45,623 bases of DNA from Thiohalorhabdus denitrificans. GTDB lineage: Bacteria; Pseudomonadota; Gammaproteobacteria; Thiohalorhabdales; Thiohalorhabdaceae. The stretch covers positions 1 through 45,623 of the forward strand of contig NZ_LJCP01000003.1 of NCBI RefSeq assembly GCF_001399755.1. The letters are read 5' to 3'. Each line of letters opens with the position of its first letter. Position 1 is the first letter of the stretch. A program made the translations under genes and the position numbers. The notes under the pieces are model-generated. The model was not told the DNA's origin. It did no database searches and saw nothing but the letters and a program-made list of their open reading frames with translations. Positions 1 through 7,342 of the stretch are shown here, in pieces.

Positions 1-127
1 GGGCTGGTACAACTTGAGGCGACGCCATTCCGCCCTCGGCCAGCAGGCCCCGAAGGCCTATGAAGCGGCCTGGCGGGATGCCGCGTAAACCAAACTGTTA
101 CCTGTCCACTGAAACGGGGCAACTCCA
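1..127 (+). mobile_element. Right end of an IS3-family insertion sequence
   Basis: The transposase tail is followed within about 15 bases by a segment (about 98-127) containing TGTCCACTGAAACGGGGCAA, which looks like the terminal inverted repeat of IS3-family elements, where a GTCC...GGGGCA-type end sits just after the OrfB stop codon. The left end and the target duplication are outside the window, so the exact boundary is inferred. Confidence 0.55.
2..88 (+). CDS. IS3-family transposase OrfB, C-terminal end (partial)
   Basis: Only the last 28 codons are in the window. They read WYN, then a basic stretch, then HSALG and a P-x-AYEAAW tail before TAA. That arrangement (W-Y-N ... R-x-H-S-A-L-G ... 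P..Y) is the usual end of the rve/DDE integrase domain of IS3-family OrfB transposases, which cut and join element ends. Whether the enzyme is intact cannot be judged because the rest lies to the left of the window. The identification rests on one short motif block, but that block is very characteristic. Confidence 0.75.
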   Translation, partial: GWYNLRRRHSALGQQAPKAYEAAWRDAA

Positions 128-170
128 GATGGGGCCGCTTGCGCGAGGGGCCGGAAGGGGGGCGGCGGTC

Positions 171-221
171 TCAGTCAGTGTCCTTCAGGAACGCGTAGCC
201 GGTTTGGCCGCGCTCGTCGCC
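171..221 (-). pseudogene. Fossil of the 3' end of an Old Yellow Enzyme gene
   Basis: Read on the minus strand, these 16 codons plus stop give GDERGQTGYAFLKDTD. The intact Old Yellow Enzyme at 12138-13247 ends GDERGYTDYPFLEDTD, so 12 of 16 residues match and both stop at the same place. Nothing upstream in this frame resembles the rest of the enzyme, because the FAD-linked oxidase occupies that DNA. I infer that a second OYE copy once lay here and was deleted or replaced, leaving only its tail between the oxidase and the IS end. Confidence 0.6.
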
Positions 222-238
222 CGGGAGAGGGGGGCGCA

Positions 239-1699
239 TCACCCCTCCACGCTTTCCGGTTCCCTTCCTTGTCCGCTCCCGGCCGGGGCGATGTTCTGGT
301 TGTTCCGGAACAGGTTGGCGGGATCGTAGCGGACCTTGATTCCCGCTAGCCGCTCGTAATTGCCGCCATAGGCGGCATGGACCCGGTCCGCTTCGTCCTG
401 GCTCAGGAAGTTGACGTACACCCCGCCGGTGGCATTGGGCGCCACTGCCTCGGAAAACGCCCGTGCCCATTGGCGGCACTGGCCGTCCGCGGCCGCATCC
501 CGCCACCGGGTATGCACATTCATAACGAAGTTGGCGTCCCGGCCGGCGTACGCCGTGGCATCCGAGGGCACCCGGGCCATGGCCCCGCCCAGGGATGCGA
601 TAAAAATCTCGCACTCGTCGGATGGCAGATGCCAGGCGTAGTCGACCACGGTCTCGAGCACCGCGTCGTTCAGGGTGGCCAGGTCCTGGGACTTCCAGTA
701 ATTGCGCGCCCCCGGCGTGAGCAGGGGGTCGAAGGCCGCCTGGAAGGCGGTATAGGGCTGCACCCCCACGTGTTTGCCAATGGGGGTTCCCAGCTCCTCC
801 AGGGGCTCCACGGCGCGCCACCCGGTTTCCGGGTCGCCCGCATACATCAGGGCCAGGGCCAACACTTCCGTGCCATGGGCGGACTCGGGGAGGAACGGCA
901 GGGGCGGTGCCTTGCGCAGCACGGCCCAGACGCTCAATTCCTCGGGCATCTCGGCCACGAAATCCCGGTAGCGGCGCAGGATCTGCGGGGCCTCGGCCAG
1001 GGGGTAGAAGATCAGGCCGGAGAGCACTTCCGGGCCCACCGGATGCAAACGGAACTCGAAGGAGGTCACCACCCCGAAGTTGCCGCCTCCGCCCCGGATG
1101 GCCCAGAACAGGTCCGGTTCGCTGGTCTCCGAGGCCTTGCGCAGGTCGCCGTCGGAGGTGACCACCTCCGCGGAAACAAGATTGTCCACCGTCATCCCGA
1201 ATTTGCGGGTCAGCCAGCCAAAGCCGCCGCCCAGGGTGAGACCGGCCACCCCGGTGGTGGAATTGATGCCGAGGGGCGTGGCCAGCCCGAAGGCCTGGGT
1301 TTCATGGTCCATATCCCCCAGGGTCGCCCCGGGCTCCACTCGGACCGTGCGGGCCTGGGGATCCACGTGCACACCGCGCAGCGCGGAGAGGTCGAGGACC
1401 ACACCGCCGTCACACAGGGCCTTTCCCGCGATGTTGTGGCCCCCGCCCCGCACCGCCAGAAGGAGCTCATGCTCTCGGGCGAAGTTGATGGTGCGGAGGA
1501 TATCCGCCTGCCCCGCCGCCCGAATGATGAGCGCGGGGCGCTTTTCGATCATGGCGTTCCATATTTGCCGGCTGGCGTCGTATTCGGGGGACGTCTCGGT
1601 CACGGCTACCCCCCTGATACCGCTCAGGAACCCATCCAGAACTTCCCTGCTCAGGGCCCTATCTTCCCCGTTTAATGCCCGAATATTGAAATCGGCCAT
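239..1699 (-). CDS. FAD-linked oxidoreductase, berberine-bridge-enzyme type
   Basis: This 486-residue protein has the FAD_binding_4 (PCMH) fold in its first ~210 residues and a BBE C-terminal segment (YVNF near residue 430, then a YGGNYERL...YDP.NLFR.NQNI block). RGGGHNIAG places His88 where this family attaches FAD covalently. The segment where bicovalent members have a Cys reads GINSTTGVAGLTLGGG and has none, so a single histidyl link is likely. Such enzymes oxidise alcohols, sugars or aromatic substrates with O2; the substrate cannot be read here. There is no signal peptide. The gene stands alone, with the OYE fossil just after its stop codon. Confidence 0.9.
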   Translation of the reverse strand: MADFNIRALNGEDRALSREVLDGFLSGIRGVAVTETSPEYDASRQIWNAMIEKRPALIIRAAGQADILRTINFAREHELLLAVRGGGHNIAGKALCDGGVVLDLSALRGVHVDPQARTVRVEPGATLGDMDHETQAFGLATPLGINSTTGVAGLTLGGGFGWLTRKFGMTVDNLVSAEVVTSDGDLRKASETSEPDLFWAIRGGGGNFGVVTSFEFRLHPVGPEVLSGLIFYPLAEAPQILRRYRDFVAEMPEELSVWAVLRKAPPLPFLPESAHGTEVLALALMYAGDPETGWRAVEPLEELGTPIGKHVGVQPYTAFQAAFDPLLTPGARNYWKSQDLATLNDAVLETVVDYAWHLPSDECEIFIASLGGAMARVPSDATAYAGRDANFVMNVHTRWRDAAADGQCRQWARAFSEAVAPNATGGVYVNFLSQDEADRVHAAYGGNYERLAGIKVRYDPANLFRNNQNIAPAGSGQGREPESVEG

Positions 1700-1907
1700 G
1701 GCTGGCTACCTCGCAACTGCTGGAGAGGGGAGCGGGTCCGGCACGGAGAGGCCCAGCCTGGGCCCTTCACTTCCTCGGTGGGTGTGGGCCTCCGAAGAGG
1801 GCCACGTAGGGGGCTGAACCGCCACCCATCCTGGAAGTATAGGCGCAAAACGGGGCGGCGGAATGGAAGGCCGAAAAATTATCCACGCCGGAAAAGGCCT
1901 CCCAAAA
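1700..1907. other. Intergenic region upstream of the FAD oxidase
   Basis: This stretch should hold the promoter and leader of the oxidase on the minus strand. I see no convincing -35/-10 pair, no hairpin with a T-run and no ORF with coding character. It ends in the first REP-like repeat. Confidence 0.3.
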
Positions 1908-1933
1908 GATAAGGGACACCCACCTTGATTGCC
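1908..1933 (+). repeat. REP-like repeat copy
   Basis: It reads GATAAGGGACACCCACCTTG and then ATTGCCC, matching the left arm of the full palindromic copy at 6689-6743 with few changes. It is a single arm with no mirrored partner nearby. Confidence 0.5.
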
Positions 1934-1988
1934 CTTGGGCAGCCTCCCTGGTAGGTTCTCGTTATGTTCTTATCAGGAGGCCTGCCCC

Positions 1989-2084
1989 ATGACCCAGCCC
2001 CGCTGGACGGCTCTGTTCTCCGGGCCACTATTGGTTCGGCAGTATCTGGCGGAAGGGCGCGAGGGGCTCGATGAAGGGAGGTGA
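1989..2084 (+). CDS. Small ORF of 31 residues before the higB remnant (uncertain)
   Basis: The ATG follows a perfect AGGAGG (1975-1980) at 8-base spacing, so translation is plausible. The product begins MTQPRWTALFSGP and ends LDEGR. I do not recognise it. It does not look like the missing N-terminus of HigB. It may be the start of a gene cut off by the same deletion that removed the 5' half of higB, or a spurious ORF that happens to have a good ribosome-binding site. Confidence 0.25.
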   Translation: MTQPRWTALFSGPLLVRQYLAEGREGLDEGR

Positions 2085-2113
2085 GGTCCTGGCGGTGACG
2101 GAGTGGTCCTTGA

Positions 2114-2278
2114 CCTATTACGTTTGAGGACCTGCGGGTCCCGCCGGCGAACCGGCTGGAGGCTCTATCCGGGGATCGGGAGGGCCAGCACAGCATCCGC
2201 ATCAACCGTCAGTGGCGGGTGTGCTTCCGGTGGGAGAACGGTGAGGCCTTCGAGGTCGAAATCGCCGATTACCATTGA
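2114..2278 (+). pseudogene. higB: higB toxin, 5'-truncated
   Basis: The frame from just after an in-frame TGA (2111-2113) to TGA 2276-2278 reads FEDLRVPPANRLEAL, then SIRINRQWRVCFRW and EVEIADYH. These are the hallmarks of the C-terminal half of HigB, a RelE/ParE-superfamily mRNA endonuclease. A full HigB is about 92 residues; here about 54 remain and there is no ATG or GTG start and no N-terminal helices. HigB lies before HigA in this TA type, and the intact antitoxin follows 13 bases later, as expected. The toxin is therefore almost certainly inactive. Confidence 0.75.
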
Positions 2279-2291
2279 GGACGGAAGGCCC

Positions 2292-2657
2292 ATGAGTATC
2301 CGAATCGAGGACCTGGAAAAAACCGATTTCGAGGAGGTGGTCGAGGCCGGCGGGGAGGAGATCGCCCCGACTCGGCCCGGGGATGTTCTGCGCCATGATT
2401 TCATGGAGCCGTTCGGCCTCAGCGCCAATGCGCTGGCCCGGGCCTTGAATGTGCCGCCCAATCGGATCACCGGTATCCTGAACGGCACCCGCAGGCTGAC
2501 CGCCGATACAGCCCTGCGCCTGGCTCGCTATTTCGGAACCACGCCGCATTTCTGGCTCAACCTTCAGGAGCAGTACGAGCTCGCCGTGACGGCCGCGGAA
2601 CATGGGGAGCGTATTGAACAGGAGGTGGAGCCGCGAAGCAGGGAAGGGGTGAATTGA
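2292..2657 (+). CDS. higA: HigA-type antitoxin (XRE-family DNA-binding protein)
   Basis: This 121-residue protein contains the HigA signature: a Pro-Gly-x-x-L entry ([17 protein letters not shown]), an HTH_3 helix-turn-helix (about residues 45-75, [20 protein letters not shown]) and the [20 protein letters not shown] block. HigA binds and neutralises HigB and represses the higBA promoter. The ATG at 2292 is chosen because homology starts near it; the same frame stays open upstream to 2103 but that part overlaps the higB frame. The N-terminus is about 25 residues longer and more acidic than in typical HigA. Its partner is truncated, so it is an orphan antitoxin that may still act as a repressor. 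Confidence 0.88.
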   Translation: MSIRIEDLEKTDFEEVVEAGGEEIAPTRPGDVLRHDFMEPFGLSANALARALNVPPNRITGILNGTRRLTADTALRLARYFGTTPHFWLNLQEQYELAVTAAEHGERIEQEVEPRSREGVN

Positions 2658-2662
2658 AAAGG

Positions 2663-2725
2663 GTTCCCCCTTGGTACCACTGCGTTTCCCGCTGCGTCCG
2701 CCGGGCCTTCCTGTGCGGGGAGGAC
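2663..2725 (+). pseudogene. Fragment of an IS200-like / REP-associated tyrosine transposase
   Basis: Twenty-one codons read [20 protein letters not shown] then D. The [19 protein letters not shown] block is, to my knowledge, the conserved N-terminal block of a Y1 transposase subfamily (RAYT-like, Transposase_17). After it the frame diverges and stops at 2750-2752. No HUH motif or catalytic tyrosine remains. It starts directly after higA and its end overlaps the start region of the TauE/SafE permease. Its presence fits the REP-like repeats scattered through the next 6 kb, since such enzymes are thought to mobilise REPs. Confidence 0.65.
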
Positions 2726-2748
2726 ATGAACATTTCGAAAATTAGCCT

Positions 2749-3489
2749 GTGATGCTCGCAGGCTTGCCGCTGACTGTAGGGGAGTGGCTTCTGGCCAGCC
2801 TGGTGCTGGTGGGCGGGGCGGTGGTGCAGGGCTCGGTGGGCTTCGGCGTGGCCCTGCTCGGTGCGCCGCTGTTGTTCCTGGTGAACCCGGCCCTGGTGCC
2901 GGCCCCCATGCTCATCGCCGGGCTTACCCTGCCGGCCCTCATCCTGGTCCGGGATCGGGCCGGACTGGAGAAGAGGCCGGTGGCCTGGGTCCTGCCGGGC
3001 TTCGTGGTCGGTTCGGTGGTGGCCGGCGGGGTGGTGGCTTCGTTGCCGGAGAGCGGCCTGGCCCTGGTCTTCGGCAGCCTGGTCCTCCTGGCGGTGGCCA
3101 TGAGCGCCCTGGGGTGGGCCCCCGCGGAACCGCGCGGCGGCCACCTGACGGCGGCCGGAACGCTGGCGGGGTTCATGGCCACGGCCACCTCCATTGGTGG
3201 CCCGCCCCTGGCCCTGGTTTTCCAGAACGCCTCCGGGATCCGGCTGCGGGCCACCCTGTCCGCCATCTTCGTGCCCGGAGGCCTGTTCGCCCTGCTCTCC
3301 CTGGCGGCGGTGGGCCGCTTCGGGGTCCCGGAGCTGATCCTGGGCCTGGCGCTGCTGCCGGCCGTGTTCGCGGGCTTCTGGCTGTCCGGCTTCACCGCCC
3401 GGGCCCTGGATCGGGCCTGGCTGCGTCCGGCGGTGCTGGCCGTGTCCGCGGTGGCTGGAGCCGGGGCGTTGGCTCGGGCGCTCGTCTAG
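2749..3489 (+). CDS. TauE/SafE-family sulfite/organosulfonate exporter permease
   Basis: This 246-residue hydrophobic protein has about eight predicted membrane segments in two similar halves, with the early [15 protein letters not shown] motif (about residues 30-45) and the [13 protein letters not shown] motif (about 145-157) that mark TauE/SafE (DUF81) transporters. These export sulfite, sulfoacetate or related anions; the substrate cannot be read from sequence. It starts at GTG 2749 or the adjacent ATG 2752. Neither has a close Shine-Dalgarno; the nearest purine run (2716-2724) belongs to the transposase fragment. The original start and promoter may therefore have been altered by the rearrangement. 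A large hairpin follows the stop. Confidence 0.88.
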   Translation: MMLAGLPLTVGEWLLASLVLVGGAVVQGSVGFGVALLGAPLLFLVNPALVPAPMLIAGLTLPALILVRDRAGLEKRPVAWVLPGFVVGSVVAGGVVASLPESGLALVFGSLVLLAVAMSALGWAPAEPRGGHLTAAGTLAGFMATATSIGGPPLALVFQNASGIRLRATLSAIFVPGGLFALLSLAAVGRFGVPELILGLALLPAVFAGFWLSGFTARALDRAWLRPAVLAVSAVAGAGALARALV

Positions 3490-3492
3490 GTA

Positions 3493-3531
3493 TCCGGACC
3501 CCGGGAAAGGTGAAGATCCCCCGGGTCCGGA
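3493..3531. terminator. Hairpin after the TauE/SafE permease
   Basis: TCCGGACCCCGGG (3493-3505) pairs with CCCGGG-TCCGGA at 3519-3531, leaving a short loop. It begins 4 bases after the permease stop codon. There is no T-run, so if it is a terminator it is a weak or bidirectional one. Confidence 0.45.
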
Positions 3532-3748
3532 CACATGTTTCCAGGCGTTTCTCCATCCAACCCCAACGCTTTGCCTCTCCTCTCCTCGGCCCTATTCCTC
3601 CTTCCCAAAGGATTCAGCTTTCCTGGAAAAAGAGAAAGAAAATCCATAACAATCCGGATATTGCGGGTCTGCCCGTAGGGCGCTACGGTATTACCCATAA
3701 AAAGGAAGGGCCAGAATAACGCGGTCCTGCACGCCAAAGGGGTCGGAT
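3532..3748. other. Leader region of the lipase gene
   Basis: AT-richer than its surroundings, with several A/G-rich runs (about 3629-3650). I see no well-matched promoter and no conserved ORF. It probably carries the lipase promoter. Confidence 0.3.
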
Positions 3749-4801
3749 ATGGGTTCCTATTTCGAAGCAGAAAGGCTTTTAAACGGTCCTCCCGTAACCC
3801 GGGCGGCCTACTCGGACCGCACGGCCTGGATCATGGCGGAACTATCCCGTTTAGTGTACGAGCCACTACCCGCCGAGGTATCCATCACACGACTGGTTCA
3901 TGAGATCAAAGAGTCCGTGGCGGCCGGGGAGGACGAGGATGCCGTGGCCAGCCTGGTCAAGAGAGCCATGGAGGCGGAGCAGGGAACCAGCACCGAACTG
4001 GTCTCGATTTTACGGGAAGCTGATTTTGAGCTCCTTGAAAGTTTCGATGAAGGGGGGACGCAGGCCTTCCTGGCGAGGTTTAATCCGGGAGGCTCCTTTG
4101 AAGGCATGCTGATTCTGGCCTTCCGGGGAACGGAGATGGAGGTCGCCGACATTTTCGCCGATATCAAGGCAGACCTGCGGTCGGCCCCGGGCGGGGGCCG
4201 GGTGCATCGCGGATTTCTGGAGGCCTTTGAAAGGGTTAAAGAGCCCATAAGCCGCGCTCTGGACAGGCATGCGGGCCCGCCCCTGTACATCACCGGCCAC
4301 TCCCTGGGCGGCGCCTTGGCCACGCTCGCCACCCGCTACCTGGAAAAGGACGGGACGGGGGCCTGTTATACCTTTGGGGGCCCTAGGGTCGGGGACCGGG
4401 ACTTCTTCTCCGGGATCAAAACGCCGGTGTATAGGGTGGTGAACGCGGCGGACGGGGTTCCGCGGGTGCCATTTGGGTATGGATTCAATATGTTCTCCGG
4501 TTTTATCGGCCTGTTCCCCGGGAGCATCCCTAAACGGATTTCCAGTTTCCTGGAAAACTTCCGGGGTTACACTCACTTCGGCTATCAGGTCTTCCTGAAC
4601 GCGCCTCCCAACCGTCCGGATGAATATGGGGTTCCCTTTAAGAAGTTGCGGGTGGACCAGAGCCCGAATTTTTTTAGAAAGGCCCGCCTTGTGCTGTTTC
4701 GCTGGGTAAAAACCTGGGGCGCCGCGGCGGCACAGGATCACGGATCGGGCGAGTACGCCGAAAAGCTCAAGGCCTATGCCCTTCGAAGGAATCCGGAATA
4801 G
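3749..4801 (+). CDS. Class 3 lipase (alpha/beta hydrolase, Lipase_3)
   Basis: This 350-residue protein hydrolyses acylglycerols or similar esters by family assignment. The nucleophile elbow is GHSLGGALATLATRY with Ser185, followed by the CYTFGGPRVGD block typical of fungal-type class 3 lipases. Asp234 (NAADGVPRVP) and His276 (GYTHFGY) are the likely rest of the triad. The oxyanion region AFRGTE (about 126-131) is also present. No signal peptide is visible, so it is probably cytoplasmic, or leaves the cell by another route. AAGGGG lies 8-13 bases before the ATG. It is a single gene in an AT-richer stretch and may have been acquired horizontally. Confidence 0.9.
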   Translation: MGSYFEAERLLNGPPVTRAAYSDRTAWIMAELSRLVYEPLPAEVSITRLVHEIKESVAAGEDEDAVASLVKRAMEAEQGTSTELVSILREADFELLESFDEGGTQAFLARFNPGGSFEGMLILAFRGTEMEVADIFADIKADLRSAPGGGRVHRGFLEAFERVKEPISRALDRHAGPPLYITGHSLGGALATLATRYLEKDGTGACYTFGGPRVGDRDFFSGIKTPVYRVVNAADGVPRVPFGYGFNMFSGFIGLFPGSIPKRISSFLENFRGYTHFGYQVFLNAPPNRPDEYGVPFKKLRVDQSPNFFRKARLVLFRWVKTWGAAAAQDHGSGEYAEKLKAYALRRNPE

Positions 4802-4820
4802 CTAAACCCAAGGGAATCCG

Positions 4821-4843
4821 ATACAGAACCCCCACTTTCTTGG
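4821..4843 (+). repeat. Degenerate REP-like repeat copy
   Basis: ATACAGAACCCCCACTTTCT resembles the arm ATATAGGACACCCACTTTGT with about four changes. It lies between the lipase and the lipoprotein gene. Confidence 0.35.
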
Positions 4844-4883
4844 AATAGACGGGCAATTTCGGGTTAGCCAAAAGGGGAGTAGG

Positions 4884-5210
4884 ATGCCCAGATTTTTCGT
4901 TTTCCTGGTGATTTTCGCGGGTATGGCGCTGGCCGGTTGCAATTTCGTGGGGGATTTCTCCGACGCGCAGGAGAGCCAGCAGCAGGTAACGGAGGAGCTG
5001 TCCACCGCGCTGGGTGGCGACGTCCAGGTTGGGTGGAACATCCACAATGGGACCCTTCAGCGGGTTTCGGTACACCTTCCGGAAGAGATCGCCTCCGACA
5101 GGACCTTTGAAGACTTGAAAGGCGTGATCGCCCCCGTGGTGACCAGACACTTCGAGGAGCGCCCCTCCCAGTTGCAGATTGCGGTGGTCGTCCCCAAACA
5201 GCGGCTCTAG
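4884..5210 (+). CDS. Small putative lipoprotein, function unknown
   Basis: This 108-residue protein has a short hydrophobic signal sequence (residues 4-17) ending in a lipobox MALAGC, so Cys19 should be lipidated. Residue +2 after Cys is Asn, which in Gammaproteobacteria generally favours outer-membrane sorting. The mature part is mostly acidic and polar, with a DVQVGWNIHNGTLQRVSVHLP strand-like segment, and I do not recognise a family. AAAGGGGAG precedes the ATG at good spacing. It may form a unit with the downstream membrane-protein genes, but a 200-base gap with a REP-like inverted pair intervenes. Confidence 0.75.
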   Translation: MPRFFVFLVIFAGMALAGCNFVGDFSDAQESQQQVTEELSTALGGDVQVGWNIHNGTLQRVSVHLPEEIASDRTFEDLKGVIAPVVTRHFEERPSQLQIAVVVPKQRL

Positions 5211-5255
5211 CCTTAACACGGGCCCAGGTGGGGGGTGCGGTTCGGAGGCCCCGCG

Positions 5256-5281
5256 GGTGTCCTCCCAGATATAGGACACTA
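5256..5281. repeat. REP-like inverted pair
   Basis: GGTGTCCT (about 5256-5263) faces ATAGGACACT (5271-5280) across a short spacer, so the two arms of the repeat lie in opposite orientation, as in the complete copy at 6689-6743 but with a much smaller loop. Confidence 0.45.
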
Positions 5282-5411
5282 CTTTCCTGACCGCTCTTCG
5301 GAGTGAAAGGACACACAATCCGTTTGTGGCGGTGTTGGGCCTGCCTCCGGCCAGGAAGGAATCTGAAACCGCCGGTAGGGGATGGGCGGGCATGGGCAAG
5401 GGGGGGAAAGA

Positions 5412-6020
5412 ATGACCGTTCTCTGGCGCTGCGTTGTGGTGAGCCTTGTGGTAGCGGTGGCTTACCAGCCCTTCACCGTCCTACCCGCTTCTCCCTCCTT
5501 TAGCCGGTGGGATCTGCTCATCAATACCCTTACCCATTGGCCCTGGGCGGCTTCCTTCCTGAAGCACATCGCCGTCCTTTTCTCCGTAACCCTCCTTGCT
5601 GGCTGGCTCTCCGTGAAATGGGTTCTGTCTTCCCAGCCTTTTTCCGCGGGAGGTCGAGGAGGAGGCGCCTCGCCGGATCTTCAGCGGTTTGGCGGCAAGC
5701 AGGGGCTCCTGAGAGCCCTGGGAGGCATTGCCCTGGTCTGCCTGGTTGTGGCCCTTGTCGCCCCGGCGGTCACCATGCCCCTGGCTGCCGCGGACCTGGG
5801 GGGGCGCCCCATGGTTTCACTTTCGGATTCCCCCGCGGGGGAGGCCCGGTTTTCCTTTGCACCCTTCGAACATTGGTGGGAGCGGTTCCTCTATCCATTC
5901 CAAGTGCCCGGCGCCTTGTGGTTTTGGCTGGACGCTTCGAAGGTCTTTTTCCTGAACGGGTTGGTGGCAAGTGCGGTTTCGGCGCTCTGGGTTTACCGGG
6001 CCGGGTTGAAAGCGCCATAG
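5412..6020 (+). CDS. Integral membrane protein, function unknown
   Basis: This 202-residue protein has about four hydrophobic segments: residues 4-20, 48-68 (near SFLKHIAVLFSVTLLAGWLSV), 104-126 (GGIALVCLVVALVAPAVTMP) and 180-197. A loop between segments two and three is Gly/Ser-rich. I do not recognise a family. ATG 5412 is preferred over an in-frame ATG at 5382 because GGGGGGAAAG lies just before it and the hydrophobic N-terminus begins there. REP-like repeats flank the gene. Codon use is less GC-biased than in genes further right. Confidence 0.65.
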   Translation: MTVLWRCVVVSLVVAVAYQPFTVLPASPSFSRWDLLINTLTHWPWAASFLKHIAVLFSVTLLAGWLSVKWVLSSQPFSAGGRGGGASPDLQRFGGKQGLLRALGGIALVCLVVALVAPAVTMPLAAADLGGRPMVSLSDSPAGEARFSFAPFEHWWERFLYPFQVPGALWFWLDASKVFFLNGLVASAVSALWVYRAGLKAP

Positions 6021-6087
6021 ACAGGGGGAGTAACGCGCCAGAAGAGCGGCCACACCGTTTGCCAGAGGGGTATTCGGGGGAGAATGG

Positions 6088-6109
6088 ATAAAGGACACCA
6101 ACGTTGTTA
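6088..6109 (+). repeat. Degenerate REP-like repeat copy
   Basis: ATAAAGGACACCAACGTTGT is close to ATATAGGACACCCACTTTGT. It is a single arm, just upstream of the next membrane-protein gene. Confidence 0.4.
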
Positions 6110-6130
6110 GCGGGATTTTAGGGGGCGTTT

Positions 6131-6670
6131 ATGAGAGGTCATTCGTTGATTTCGGCTGGTTTGAGGATTTTTGCCATTGTCCTGGTTGTCATTGCCTTGA
6201 GGCAGTCCGCGGAGATCATGCTTTTCATGGAGCACCTGGGCATGTCACTGAAATTTGCGGCGGCTGTATTTATGGCCATAGGGTTTCCGCTGCTCCTTGC
6301 CGGTATCCTTTGGCGGTATTCCTACCCCATTGCCCAGAAGGTGGCCCCGGATCCCTTCCTGAACAAGTCTGAAGATCCCCAGCCGCTTGGGGAGCCAGAT
6401 ATATTTCGCGTAGGGGTGACCTTGCTGGGCATGTATTTTTTTGCAAGCGCCTTGGCGAGTCTCTCTTATCAGGTGATTTCCATTCAAAGGGCAAAGAACC
6501 TCATGAACGATGCCTTTTTGTCCAGTTCCGATACTTGGATACGCCTTGCTGCGACTTCAACGGAGTTGATTATTGGGCTGGTCTTTTTTGTGGGCTCCGG
6601 ATCTCTGGTCAGGTTTTACGTTTTCGTGAAGGAACTGGGGGTGAGAGAGGATCAGGAGCAAAACCAATAG
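6131..6670 (+). CDS. Four-helix membrane protein, function unknown
   Basis: This 179-residue protein has hydrophobic segments at about residues 8-22, 42-61, 94-112 and 140-160, with charged linkers and a charged C-terminus (VREDQEQNQ). I recognise no domain. The frame is the only long one without a GC-rich shadow character, and its codon use is clearly AT-richer than the window average, so it is real but possibly foreign. A T-rich segment precedes the start and no strong Shine-Dalgarno is seen (GGGGGCG at -11). A complete REP-like palindrome follows 20 bases after the stop and could end its transcript. Confidence 0.65.
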   Translation: MRGHSLISAGLRIFAIVLVVIALRQSAEIMLFMEHLGMSLKFAAAVFMAIGFPLLLAGILWRYSYPIAQKVAPDPFLNKSEDPQPLGEPDIFRVGVTLLGMYFFASALASLSYQVISIQRAKNLMNDAFLSSSDTWIRLAATSTELIIGLVFFVGSGSLVRFYVFVKELGVREDQEQNQ

Positions 6671-6688
6671 CACGGAGAATAGCGCACA

Positions 6689-6743
6689 TATAGGACACCC
6701 ACTTTGTTTGCCCTTTTGGGGTGCGAACCAAAGTGGGTGTCCT
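6689..6743. repeat. Complete REP-like palindrome
   Basis: AGGACACCCACTTTG (6692-6706) is the perfect reverse complement of CAAAGTGGGTGTCCT (6729-6743), with a 22-base loop that itself contains GTT...AAC ends. It is the reference copy for the family also seen at 1908, 4821, 5256, 6088 and 8649. Such units are typical of REP/BIME elements spread by RAYT transposases. Confidence 0.75.
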
Positions 6744-6954
6744 CTTCTCGCTCACACCCCACCCCACCCCACTCCATCTCCACGGAGATCTCACCTATCC
6801 TCTCCCTAAGGAGGGTCCCCCATGCCCGGGCGGTTCCGGCACCTAAGGCATGCGGGGTGTTGCCCGCCCCGGTATATCAGTTGAATTTCATGAACCTCTA
6901 ATATTTAGGGTTGGTCTAAGACTATACATAGACCCTAATGAAGGGGTGAGCATC
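6744..6954. other. Intergenic region with a possible operator
   Basis: After the palindrome come a C/A-rich run and then an AT-rich patch (6880-6940). TTAGGG (6905-6910) and AGACCCTAA (6930-6938) form an imperfect inverted repeat just before the start of the ABM-like gene, which could be an operator or leader hairpin. TATACA at 6923-6928 could be a -10 element, but I find no matching -35. Confidence 0.3.
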
Positions 6955-7335
6955 ATGTTCGAACCGATCCAGATACCGGGCAACCACGTCATGCTATATA
7001 ACGTAGCCAAGCTGAAGCCCGGTTACACCGTCGAGGACGCCGAGCTGGCCCTTGGGGAGATGTGCGAGGTGGTCAAGGAGACCTACCCCGAGTTCTACGG
7101 CGGGCTTGTCTACCAGTCCGCGGGCTTCGTGTCGGAAGAGGGCAGTGTGGACCCGAGCTCCCAGCCGGAGGGCGAGGACCACCTCGCGATCCTGACCTTC
7201 TGGGAGTCCTTCGAGGCCCATGAGCGGTCCCACGCCGATGAAGCCTTTCGGGACAAGTTCAGCGTCCTTCTGGAGTACTGTTCCGACACCTACGAGATCG
7301 GCTATAACCTGCTTTGGCAGGGACAGAAGCACTGA
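6955..7335 (+). CDS. Small dimeric alpha/beta-barrel (ABM-like) protein
   Basis: The 126-residue product has the beta-alpha-beta pattern of ferredoxin-like alpha/beta barrels related to antibiotic biosynthesis monooxygenase proteins: a strand (HVMLYNVAKLKPGYT), a long helix, a strand (FYGGLVYQSAGFV), then LAILTFWESFEAHERSH, the characteristic block in which F/Y-W-x-S-x-E-A-H precedes the second helix. The assignment is by this pattern only; no catalytic activity is claimed. The start at 6955 follows GAAGGGGTGAG; the frame is open further upstream but that part is AT-rich and non-coding in character. A perfect hairpin 7 bases after the stop ends the unit, so it is monocistronic. Confidence 0.7.
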   Translation: MFEPIQIPGNHVMLYNVAKLKPGYTVEDAELALGEMCEVVKETYPEFYGGLVYQSAGFVSEEGSVDPSSQPEGEDHLAILTFWESFEAHERSHADEAFRDKFSVLLEYCSDTYEIGYNLLWQGQKH

Positions 7336-7342
7336 TCCTGCC

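Noticed and set aside
171-821. 216-codon minus-strand frame ending in the OYE-like tail
   Set aside because: Only its last 16 codons resemble OYE; the rest is a shadow of the FAD-linked oxidase, so only the tail was reported.
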